DNA of 64,000 bases. It comes from Pseudomonadota bacterium (GTDB taxonomy: Bacteria > Pseudomonadota > Alphaproteobacteria > Rhizobiales > MH13). The translations under genes and the position numbers were made by a program. The stretch spans positions 372,001 through 436,000 of the forward strand of contig JBCCPK010000004.1 in NCBI GenBank assembly GCA_039024915.1, in the 5' to 3' direction. Under the pieces are notes generated by a model that made no database searches, was not told the origin of the DNA, and saw only the letters and a list, made by a program, of their open reading frames with translations. Position 1 is the first letter of the stretch. Each line of letters begins with the position of its first letter. This document shows positions 55,426-63,211 of the stretch, piece by piece.

Positions 55426-56823
55426 TCAGCCGGCGTAGTTTCCAACGCTCTGGTCGAGGAAGGCATTGTTCGCCCGCCGAATTTCGGCCGCCTCGTCGTC
55501 ATAAAGGAAGGGTAGAAACGCAAATCTACGCCCATTCGTGATCGGTAACGCCTCATGAAGCAACGAACATGAAAAGACGAGTGCGCCGCCGGTGGGTGGA
55601 TTGTACACAGCGCGCGAGTATTCGGGGAAGCTCACGCCACCACCGCCAAAGTCCTCTGCGTTCAGGTTGATGGAAACGGCAAAACGTCTATGCGCCGTTC
55701 CTTTGGTGGTGTTATCGCGGTGAGCTTTGAAGTAGCCGCCTGAATTGGCATCATAGCAACACACGATGTAGCGCTCCATGCGCGTGACTTTGAACTGGTA
55801 GGCTTTCTGAATCTGCGGTGCCAGACGCCAATAAATGCGATGCATCGCCGCTTTGCGCAGCTCTTCATCTTCGATCATGCAGTCGAAGCGTTTCTTCGTT
55901 GAGTTATCGAGCTCGACCAGCGTCTTGCCATTGCGTTCACGCGTCACGCCCGAGGGATTTCCGCCATGCTGCTCATAGTACTGCAGCAGTGCCTGACAGA
56001 AGCCAGGTTCGAAAACGCGCGGTACGATCATGACCGGGGCGGGGGTTGGCGACCCCGCATGGTTCATCGGATCCGGCAACGCCTCGAGCATGTTAAGGGC
56101 CTGCTCGGTCGCGTCCGGCGCAAACACGCCCATGATGCGCATGACCGGGTCAATGAGAAACCAGCCATAGGGAAGGTGCTGGGGTGAAGCGTCGCGATCG
56201 GCTCCTGTTACGCCAAAGGTATCATGCAAGCCACGTTCGGCGTCGTGAAACACCAGCAAAGCGCCATCCAGCGGCATAAGGTTGGGGTCGTTGAGTGAGC
56301 CGGCTTCTGAGGTTGCAAGCGCTATGACCCGTTGTGCCGCATGAAACATCCCTCGGGCACGACCCATCGGTTCCATCATTGACGCGTAAGCGGCATCATC
56401 ACGCGGAGGTAGGAAGCCAAGGAGCGTATAGCGGCCGCCCAGCGATCCGAATGCAAAGCGCGGGTTCGAGCGCGTTGCGGTTATGCACAGAGGGACCGCT
56501 TCACCATATCCGAGTGTACGCCGCAGGTTCGTTACCTGCGCGGCCGGCTGGGGTGTCGGCGCATGTTCTGGCTGCGGGGCATCTGTCTGGGTAGACGGCG
56601 CACTGCGCTCCGCGGGTGCAGGTTCCTGCTCAATGGTCGCCGATGAGCTCGGCGCGTTGTTCTCGGCCTGAGAATCAACCGCCTGTCCGGAGGCTGCTGC
56701 GGCCGCGTCTTTCGGTACCTCCTGTAGGTCCGGCTTCGCCTGCGCTGATGGTGCGCGCGCAGCTGCATTGCGGCTACGAGATTTGCGGCGTGCGGCTGCT
56801 GATTTGCGTGATGCTTTGGCCAT
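55426..56823 (-). CDS. Fusion of a degenerate peroxiredoxin-like domain with a 2-oxoglutarate/Fe(II) oxygenase
   Basis: A 465-residue protein in three parts. Residues 1-100 are low-complexity (Ala, Pro, Gln, Ser, Lys), beginning with a very basic stretch. Residues about 105-245 resemble a redoxin fold (RFAFGSLGGRYTLLGFLPP) but lack the peroxidatic cysteine. From about 265 to 460 is a prolyl-hydroxylase-type oxygenase with iron ligands H368 and D370 (AHRDN) and H423 (LLHEALP), and the 2-oxoglutarate arginine in NGRRFAF. It probably hydroxylates a protein or small molecule in the cytoplasm. No neighbour hints at the substrate. Confidence 0.82.
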   Translation of the reverse strand: MAKASRKSAAARRKSRSRNAAARAPSAQAKPDLQEVPKDAAAAASGQAVDSQAENNAPSSSATIEQEPAPAERSAPSTQTDAPQPEHAPTPQPAAQVTNLRRTLGYGEAVPLCITATRSNPRFAFGSLGGRYTLLGFLPPRDDAAYASMMEPMGRARGMFHAAQRVIALATSEAGSLNDPNLMPLDGALLVFHDAERGLHDTFGVTGADRDASPQHLPYGWFLIDPVMRIMGVFAPDATEQALNMLEALPDPMNHAGSPTPAPVMIVPRVFEPGFCQALLQYYEQHGGNPSGVTRERNGKTLVELDNSTKKRFDCMIEDEELRKAAMHRIYWRLAPQIQKAYQFKVTRMERYIVCCYDANSGGYFKAHRDNTTKGTAHRRFAVSINLNAEDFGGGGVSFPEYSRAVYNPPTGGALVFSCSLLHEALPITNGRRFAFLPFLYDDEAAEIRRANNAFLDQSVGNYAG

Positions 56824-56939
56824 CGATCCTACCCATGAAAGACTACCGCGAAGAGTATACCGAACTAGGGTGCGCTGGCTAATTTAAGGTTAACGAGCGG
56901 TGAAGACCGAGGGTTGGTCAAGCCGTAAACGCATGTCCG

Positions 56940-57410
56940 TTAAGCAGCATCGGACTGTGCGCTGCTCGTTAGGACGGCGTATATTCCGCTTGAATGATCT
57001 GTCGTCCTGATCCTTTCGGCCCTGCTTTCGTCACGCAAAACCCTGGCTATGCGGGCCAGTGCCTTCAGGTGATCCGCGCCGGAGCCCTCCGGAGCAAGCA
57101 GGAGGAACAGAAGGTCGACTGGCTGGTCGTCGAGCGCCTCAAAATCGAGCGGCTTTTGCGTCCGTGCAAACAACCCCACGATCCGATCGAGGCCAGCAAT
57201 CTTGCCATGCGGAATTGCCACACCGTGACCGACGCCAGTCGAGCCAAGTCGTTCTCGCTCAAGCAAAGTCGTGAAGATCTCCCGCTCAGGCAAACCGGTC
57301 ACGTCCGCTGCCCGTTCGGCAAGCATCTGCAGCGCTTGTTTTTTCGAGGTGGCTTTCAACGACGAGATGACACCTTTGGGCGCAATCAGATCGCTTAAAT
57401 CCATTCCCAT
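56940..57410 (-). CDS. ptsN: PTS IIA-like nitrogen-regulatory protein PtsN
   Basis: A 156-residue EIIA-Ntr protein with the phosphorylated histidine at residue 68 (GHGVAIPHGK) and the typical start DLIAPKGVISSLKATSKKQALQML. It receives phosphate from NPr/EI-Ntr and regulates potassium transport, nitrogen-related and other processes. It follows hpf and rpoN in the order conserved in alphaproteobacteria. Confidence 0.96.
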   Translation of the reverse strand: MGMDLSDLIAPKGVISSLKATSKKQALQMLAERAADVTGLPEREIFTTLLERERLGSTGVGHGVAIPHGKIAGLDRIVGLFARTQKPLDFEALDDQPVDLLFLLLAPEGSGADHLKALARIARVLRDESRAERIRTTDHSSGIYAVLTSSAQSDAA

Positions 57411-57491
57411 GATGGCTCCTGGCGGTTGCGGCAGGCCTGTATGAAGCCAGCGTGCAAAGCCTGTTGATCAGGTTTGGACCGCCCGGTTACC

Positions 57492-58058
57492 TCAGCTTGA
57501 AGGATCAATCCAGCCTATATTTCCATCATTGCGTCGGTAAACCACATTCACCCGCCCGCTTCCGGCATTTTTGAACAGCACGAGTGGGGCGCCGGTAAAG
57601 TCGAGATCAAGCACGGCGCTGGCGACCGTGAGGGTTTTCATTTTGGTCTGTGTTTCCGCAACGACAGTGGGCGCAAAATCTTCGCCAGGCTCTTCGTTTT
57701 CGTCGGGCATGGCAAACGTCACGTAGCTCGCTTCTGCCATCATCTGTCGCTCGGATTTATCGTTCTGATGGTCCTTGAGGCGCCGTTTATAGCGGCGCAA
57801 GCGTTTCTCAATGCGTGCCGAGGCCTGATCGGCGCTTTGGTGCGGGTCGATATGAAAACCGGTCGCGTGCAGAATCACCCCCGAATCAAGGTGAATCGTG
57901 CAGTCGGTTCGAAAACCCGCGCCTTCGCGCTCCATTGTGACGTGGCCCGAATAGCCGCCGGCGAAATACTTCTCGAGGGCCTCTTCCAGCTTTTCGTCAA
58001 CATGGCCGCGCAATGCTTGGCCGATGTCCATGTTCTTGCCGGTGATCCGCAGGCTCAT
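57492..58058 (-). CDS. hpf: Ribosome hibernation-promoting factor, long form
   Basis: A 188-residue protein. The N-terminal S30AE domain (about 1-110) begins SLRITGKNMDIGQALRGHVDEKLE. The C-terminal dimerisation domain (about 130-188) is recognisable by LVFKNAGSGRVNVVYRRNDGNIGWI. This is the long HPF that pairs ribosomes into inactive 100S dimers during stress. The start at 58058 follows AGGGGGAAAG; a longer frame upstream lacks support. It lies between rpoN and ptsN. Confidence 0.95.
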   Translation of the reverse strand: MSLRITGKNMDIGQALRGHVDEKLEEALEKYFAGGYSGHVTMEREGAGFRTDCTIHLDSGVILHATGFHIDPHQSADQASARIEKRLRRYKRRLKDHQNDKSERQMMAEASYVTFAMPDENEEPGEDFAPTVVAETQTKMKTLTVASAVLDLDFTGAPLVLFKNAGSGRVNVVYRRNDGNIGWIDPSS

Positions 58059-58235
58059 CTTGCTTTCCCCCTGTCTTTTGCGATGCGCGGCGCCCTTAAA
58101 TTGAGCATTTGATCTGCGCAATGCCACGATGAAGGCTGACACGAGGAGCGGGTGCTCGCCAAGCCTGCATTCGGCGATGTCGCATCCGTAGCTTTACGGG
58201 CATTGTGGCCGTTTTGGTGTCGCGCGCAGGAGACG

Positions 58236-59765
58236 TCAGGCGTGGGCGCGCGCTTTTTTCTCGCGGCGGCGCTGGACCGACGAGGCGATCCGCATGGCCT
58301 CGCGGTACTTTGCTACGGTGCGTCGCGCGATGTCGACGCCATCGGCTTTGAGTGCTTTGACCAGTTGATCGTCTGACAGAATTTCGTCCGCGGTCTCGGC
58401 GTCGATCAGCTTCTTTATGCGCTGTCGAACCGCTTCAGCCGCATGGGCGTCGCCGCCGTCGGCGGAGGCTATGGCAGCGGTGAAGAAGTACTTCATTTCA
58501 AATGTGCCACGCGGGGTGGCGATGTATTTGTTCGACGTAACACGACTGACGGTCGATTCATGCATGTCGATGGCCTCAGCGATCTGCCGCAGCGTCAGAG
58601 GCTTGAGATGCTCGACGCCACGGGCAAAGAAGCCGTCCTGTTGTCTGACGATTTCCTGGCCGACCTTGATCATGGTGCGGGCACGTTGATCGAGGCTCTT
58701 GATAAGCCAGCTCGCTGATTGCAGTTGATCGGATAAATAGCTCCGATCCTCAACAGAGAGGGTCTTGCGGTCGATTGTGGCGTAGTAGGTTCGATTAACA
58801 AGCAGGCGAGGCACGGTTTCCGCGTTCAGCTCGACGCCCCATGAGCCTCCCGGCTCTTCCCGCACGATTATGTCCGGAACAACAACATCGACAGGGCTGG
58901 AGGAAAAACCGCGACCGGGCTTGGGATCAAGCGCCCGTAACTCTGCAAGCATGTCCATCAAGTCGTCCTGATCAACACCGCATAGTCGCTTGAGCTTTGC
59001 GAAGTCGCGCTTCGCCGCAAGGGGTAGGTTGTTGATCATCGCTTGCATCGCGGGATCAAAACGGTTCGCTTCACGTAGCTGCAACGCGAGACACTCGGCC
59101 AGGTTTCGCGCACCGATGCCGACCGGATCGAAACGCTGGATGCGAGACAGGACGTCTTCCACTTTGGCGAGCGGCGCTTGCAGGCGTTCGGCGACATCCT
59201 CGGGCGATGTTTGTAAATAGCCGTTGTCGTCAATGGCATCGATGAGCATCGTTCCGATGATACGGGCGCTGGGATCCTTGATCGCTATTGCCAGTTGCGC
59301 TCCCAAATGGTCATGGAGCGTCTCTGGACGGCTGATGTAATGATCGAAGTCGGGTCGCTCGGCGACCGATTGACCACTGCCCATCCCCATACCAAAAGCT
59401 CGCTCACCATCAGTCGCAGGGGCCGCTCCTTGCGCGGGGTCTTCGGGGAAAACGTTTTCAGCCGATGTGTCCAAAGTGTCCGCGATGGCTTGCGGACCAG
59501 AATCAAGGGTGCCCAAGGACAGGTTTGCGGTCTCTTCCGTTCCGGACCCGTTCACGGGTTCGGATAGCTCAAATTCGCTGTCACCATTGATCGGACCCTC
59601 GGCACGCTCATCACGCTCCAAAAGCGGGTTCTGAACCAGTTCTTTGTCGATGAATTGGGAAAGTTCGAGCGATGAAAACTGCAACAGCTTGATCGCCTGC
59701 ATCAGCTGCGGCGTGATCGTAAGCGTTTGACTTTGGCGCAGAACGAGCTTTGGCGACAGACCCAT
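58236..59765 (-). CDS. rpoN: RNA polymerase sigma-54 factor
   Basis: A 509-residue sigma-54. The N-terminal activator-interacting region is Gln/Leu-rich (LRQSQTLTITPQLMQAIKLLQFSSLELSQFI), followed by an acidic, variable region (about 50-135). The C-terminal RpoN box reads ARRTVAKYRE. It directs transcription of nitrogen-, motility- and stress-related promoters of the GG-N10-GC type with enhancer-binding proteins. The start at 59765 gives the usual N-terminus MGLSPKL. The gene follows lptB as in other alphaproteobacteria. Confidence 0.97.
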   Translation of the reverse strand: MGLSPKLVLRQSQTLTITPQLMQAIKLLQFSSLELSQFIDKELVQNPLLERDERAEGPINGDSEFELSEPVNGSGTEETANLSLGTLDSGPQAIADTLDTSAENVFPEDPAQGAAPATDGERAFGMGMGSGQSVAERPDFDHYISRPETLHDHLGAQLAIAIKDPSARIIGTMLIDAIDDNGYLQTSPEDVAERLQAPLAKVEDVLSRIQRFDPVGIGARNLAECLALQLREANRFDPAMQAMINNLPLAAKRDFAKLKRLCGVDQDDLMDMLAELRALDPKPGRGFSSSPVDVVVPDIIVREEPGGSWGVELNAETVPRLLVNRTYYATIDRKTLSVEDRSYLSDQLQSASWLIKSLDQRARTMIKVGQEIVRQQDGFFARGVEHLKPLTLRQIAEAIDMHESTVSRVTSNKYIATPRGTFEMKYFFTAAIASADGGDAHAAEAVRQRIKKLIDAETADEILSDDQLVKALKADGVDIARRTVAKYREAMRIASSVQRRREKKARAHA

Positions 59766-59861
59766 GGCAGGGATATGCGACAAGCAACGCGCCCTTAGCA
59801 AGCCTCATGCCAAGCGAATTCGACGCAGATGGTCTTTTTGCGTGATTGTCGTAACTGGAAC

Positions 59862-60995
59862 TTAAAGGGTGAAGCTTTCACCAAGATAAAGCCGGCGGGC
59901 CTCTGGATCCGCAACGATCGCCTTGGGCGTGCCCTCGGTGAGAACACGACCCGAATGGATGATCGTGGCACGATCAATCAGGTTGAGCGTTTCGCGAACA
60001 TTGTGGTCGGTGATCAGGACCCCGATGCCCCGTGTCGTGAGATGGCGCACCAGCGTTCGAATATCGCCCACAGCTATTGGGTCGACTCCCGCAAATGGCT
60101 CGTCCAGCAGCATGTAGGCTGGGCGGCTTGCGAGCGCCCGGGCGATTTCACAGCGGCGTCGCTCGCCGCCTGACAAGGCGATCGAAGGCGTGTCGCGCAA
60201 CTTGGCGATTGAGAACTCCCCCAGCAGTGCATCCAATTCATCCTTGCGCTTGTTTGCGTCCGGCTCGACCAGTTCCAGTACCGCCATGATATTCTCCGCG
60301 ACGGTCATGCCGCGGAAAATTGACGCTTCCTGCGGCAGGTATCCGATTCCGAGCCGCGCCCGCTGATACATCGGAAGGTGCGTGATGTCCTGCCCGTCCA
60401 GATGGATGAGCCCGGCATCGGGCAAGACAAGGCCGGTGATCATATAGAAAATTGTGGTTTTGCCGGCCCCGTTTGGCCCCAGCAGTCCGACCGCTTCGCC
60501 CCGCCTGAGCGTCAGCCCTGCATCACTGACCACGGTGCGACCGCGGTAGCTTTTTCGTAAACCTGCAACGACGAGGCTACCTGCTTCTCCGGTCACGGCG
60601 GTTGGTGAAGTAGCAATGGCCTGGTTACCGTTCATCGCGCCCAATATGCGCCCTTTGGCGGCGGAGCCGTTCGGGCGCGGATCCAGGCCGTTTTTGTCAT
60701 TATACGCCGGTTGGCTGCCGTTTGAGGGTACCGCTTCGTTCGCCGGCACCTCCTGGTTTCCATTCACCGGATAGGTCTGGTGGCCGTTCGCGGTGCCATT
60801 AAGATGGCCGTTTGGTGCCGCCTTTGGCTTGGCCGATTGCGGTCCCAACTCCTTATGGAGCGCCGCATCGATCTTGCGGCCAAAACGCTCGACGGGGTCA
60901 CGCGTTGCCAGCAGAGCGGCGCGAGCGAAGAGCTCACCCGGACCGGCTTCCCAGGCTCTTGTGACTATTTGTTTTGAACGCTCAACCAACCCCAT
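59862..60995 (-). CDS. lptB: Lipopolysaccharide export ATPase LptB with a long low-complexity N-terminal extension
   Basis: A 377-residue protein; the LptB ATPase occupies residues about 138-377. Walker A is GPNGAGKTT, the signature is LSGGERRRCEIARAL, Walker B is YMLLDEPFAGVD, the switch histidine is in ITDHNV, and the end RRLYLGESFTL is characteristic of LptB. It drives extraction of LPS from the inner membrane with LptFG and LptC. The first roughly 135 residues are extra: a basic and helical start (about 1-50), then an Asn/Gly/Pro-rich linker with repeated NG pairs. Typical LptB has about 240-270 residues. It follows lptA by 11 bases. Confidence 0.95.
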   Translation of the reverse strand: MGLVERSKQIVTRAWEAGPGELFARAALLATRDPVERFGRKIDAALHKELGPQSAKPKAAPNGHLNGTANGHQTYPVNGNQEVPANEAVPSNGSQPAYNDKNGLDPRPNGSAAKGRILGAMNGNQAIATSPTAVTGEAGSLVVAGLRKSYRGRTVVSDAGLTLRRGEAVGLLGPNGAGKTTIFYMITGLVLPDAGLIHLDGQDITHLPMYQRARLGIGYLPQEASIFRGMTVAENIMAVLELVEPDANKRKDELDALLGEFSIAKLRDTPSIALSGGERRRCEIARALASRPAYMLLDEPFAGVDPIAVGDIRTLVRHLTTRGIGVLITDHNVRETLNLIDRATIIHSGRVLTEGTPKAIVADPEARRLYLGESFTL

Positions 60996-61006
60996 AGAAA
61001 GGAAAT

Positions 61007-61609
61007 CTAGCGGTCGGAGCCCGGAACGAAAACCCCGGTAACGCGCTGTGAGCCTGCGCCGGCACTTGGCGCGGCCTCAAGTCGGCTTTCGCGGCTGGCG
61101 AGATCGACGACGAGGCGCTGGCCACGCAGCAGGTTTTCGCCCTGTTGCAACAGCACATTTCCGGTCAAGGTGATCGTCTCGGTTACGAAGTCGAACCGTC
61201 CCTGATCGCCCTCAGCATATTCCTGTTCCGAGCGAATGCGAACAGCACCGATGGCCTCGAGAAGTCGCAAGCCCTGGCTACTGGCCGGGCCAATGTTGTT
61301 CTGATCGGCCCCACCGACGTAATGGACGCGCAACTCGCGTGTTTCCAGCTCCGCCGTTCCTTGCGTGACCCGGACGTTACCGGTGAAAACCGCCACATTT
61401 TCGCTGTCGAGAACCTCAAGCGCATCCGCTTCGATTTCGATGGGTTCGTTGGATCGCTGTGTGAAGCCACTTAACCCATCAGCTAGCCTCTGTGCAGACG
61501 CTGGCTGGTACCCCCACAAGCCAAGGGCAAGCATGGCCATGAGCCAGATAGACAGGAGGCGTAGCGGGCTGCTTGTGACAGACCGAAAGGGTCGAGCTTG
61601 GCCGATCAT
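61007..61609 (-). CDS. lptA: Lipopolysaccharide transport periplasmic protein LptA
   Basis: A 200-residue OstA-like protein with a Sec signal (hydrophobic run at about 18-33, ending ASAQ). The core has the pattern EIEADALEVLDSENVAVFTGNVRVTQGTAELETRELRVHY and repeats of beta-strand turns that make the periplasmic bridge for LPS. Its start overlaps the lptC stop by four bases, so the two are coupled. The C-terminal ASRESRLEAAP is a plausible Lpt-interaction edge. Confidence 0.93.
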   Translation of the reverse strand: MIGQARPFRSVTSSPLRLLSIWLMAMLALGLWGYQPASAQRLADGLSGFTQRSNEPIEIEADALEVLDSENVAVFTGNVRVTQGTAELETRELRVHYVGGADQNNIGPASSQGLRLLEAIGAVRIRSEQEYAEGDQGRFDFVTETITLTGNVLLQQGENLLRGQRLVVDLASRESRLEAAPSAGAGSQRVTGVFVPGSDR

Positions 61610-62298
61610 TGTGGCTGTTCCTCGCCATTGGGGGTGAAGACCAAACGGACGTTGCCGGTAAATAGCAGCCGCTGTCCGCGATCGAATCCTTCCATCGCAT
61701 CGGCGCGAAGTGTGACGGATTCACTGATGATATTGACCGCTTGATCGGTCTGCATTGTGCCCAATTCAAGGTCGAGCTGGGTTACGCCCAATTGGGCAGA
61801 CGAACCCGACGTCAGGTCGATGGCGACACCGCCTTCTTCGAAAACGAGCGTGCTTGCGCGGCTGTCGAAACGCGCTTGTGGCGCAACCAGCGTTGCCGTT
61901 TCCTCAGCATCGAGGGCGATCTGGCCTTCCAGGTCGCGCAGCACGACGACAGGCGTGGCTGAAACGTTTTGCGACGCTTGGCGGGCGCGGAGTTCGTAGG
62001 CGCGACCTTCCTCGTCTTCGCCTCGCAGCACCGGCGCAGCCATGGTGATCCGGCCATCATTGAGGCTGATTTCGCCAAGATCGACGTTACTGCCAAACAT
62101 GACCGATGCGAGCCAACCCGCGCTGGCCGCCACCACTGCGAAAACAGCGATAGCAGGGACCAACCAGCGCAACAGCCGGACCCGTTTCGAATGGCGTTGC
62201 GCCGCTGCAAACGCCGTCGCGCGGTCGCCTTCTATGGATGGGGCGAGGCTGGGCTTGCCGAGAGCGAAGTCAGGAGTGGGCGAAGATATCGCTGTCAT
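61606..62298 (-). CDS. lptC: LPS export ABC transporter periplasmic protein LptC
   Basis: A 230-residue protein: a short cytoplasmic segment, one membrane anchor (about 42-62, WLVPAIAVFAVVAASAGWLA), and a periplasmic beta domain of the YrbK type (SLNDGRITMAAPVLRGEDEEGRAYELRARQA). It passes LPS from LptBFG to LptA. The start at 62298 lies within the last 29 bases of the rnd gene in another frame; starts further upstream would run deep into rnd. Confidence 0.87.
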   Translation of the reverse strand: MTAISSPTPDFALGKPSLAPSIEGDRATAFAAAQRHSKRVRLLRWLVPAIAVFAVVAASAGWLASVMFGSNVDLGEISLNDGRITMAAPVLRGEDEEGRAYELRARQASQNVSATPVVVLRDLEGQIALDAEETATLVAPQARFDSRASTLVFEEGGVAIDLTSGSSAQLGVTQLDLELGTMQTDQAVNIISESVTLRADAMEGFDRGQRLLFTGNVRLVFTPNGEEQPQ

Positions 62299-62887
62299 GC
62301 CAACCCATAAGATCAAGCTTTGCGCGCGTGGGAAGGAAGTTGAAACATGCGTCGGCAATCGCCCGCCGATCTTCCCGCTCAAGTCGTTGTTCCAACGTGG
62401 TTTTGAGTGCGTGCAAATGCAAGACGTCGGACGCTGCATAGGCTTGTTGGGCATCCGAAAGGGTCTCGGCACCCCAATCGCTGGATTGCTGCTGCTTGGA
62501 CATATCAACGCCCAGTAGCTCTTTGGACAGGCTCTTCAGTCCATGCTGGTCGGTGTAGGTTCGGGTCAATCGTGAGGCGATCTTCGTGCAGAAAACGGGC
62601 GTCGTCATGACCCCGAACGTGTGAAACAACAGTGCCACGTCGAAGCGCGCATAATGGAAGATCTTTGTCTTGCCAGCATCGGCCAGGAGCGCCTCCAGAT
62701 TTGGCGCAGACGTCTGCCCTTTGGCGATCTGCACAACATCCGCCGAGCCGTCGCCGGGTGACAGCTGAACCACGCACAGCCGGTCGCGGTGAGGGTTGAG
62801 GCCCATTGCTTCGGTATCGATGGCGACATCGCCGGTATAGGCATCGAGGGAGGGCAGATCACCCTTGTGCAGCCTGATATCTGTCAT
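62270..62887 (-). CDS. rnd: Ribonuclease D-like 3'-5' exonuclease
   Basis: A 205-residue DEDD exonuclease. Exo I is AIDTEAMGL, Exo II is in IFHYARFDVALL, and Exo III is YAASDVLHLHAL (DEDDy type with Tyr). The HRDC domains of E. coli RNase D are absent, giving the short form usual in alphaproteobacteria. It trims 3' ends of tRNA and other RNAs. The gene comes directly before lptC and overlaps it. Confidence 0.92.
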   Translation of the reverse strand: MTDIRLHKGDLPSLDAYTGDVAIDTEAMGLNPHRDRLCVVQLSPGDGSADVVQIAKGQTSAPNLEALLADAGKTKIFHYARFDVALLFHTFGVMTTPVFCTKIASRLTRTYTDQHGLKSLSKELLGVDMSKQQQSSDWGAETLSDAQQAYAASDVLHLHALKTTLEQRLEREDRRAIADACFNFLPTRAKLDLMGWHDSDIFAHS

Positions 62888-63211
62888 CGTGGAGCTTTCT
62901 TGCCCTGTTCTGGCCGCTTGCCAAGGTCGGAGGCGGTAGCGGTCCTTAGCAGGCCAGACCCGTGCGCAACAGTCCGAATGCGCGAATTATGGCCCAGCCA
63001 TATGGCCGACCCATGGATGGTTTTTGTCGCGAATTGGCAGGTTTATGGCCGACCCACGGTCGCAGGTTTGACGAAAAAGCGGCGGCAAATCGAACTGCGC
63101 CGTCAACCACGTTGGAGTTTATTGCGCAGCGCAGCAGAGATCGATGCTTGTTAGCCAGGCAAGTTCGCTGCATGCTGCCTACGGGTCACGTAGCGTAAGG
63201 GGGAAAGGCCG
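62888..63211 (+). repeat. Divergent intergenic region with a duplicated 16-bp motif
   Basis: The 324 bases between rnd and the last gene hold no convincing gene. TATGGCCGACCCATGG (63001-63016) recurs as TATGGCCGACCCACGG (63044-63059). CGCGAATT precedes both (62981-62988 and 63028-63035). So a unit of about 45 bases is imperfectly duplicated. It may be a protein-binding array for the divergent promoters or a chance duplication. Confidence 0.55.
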
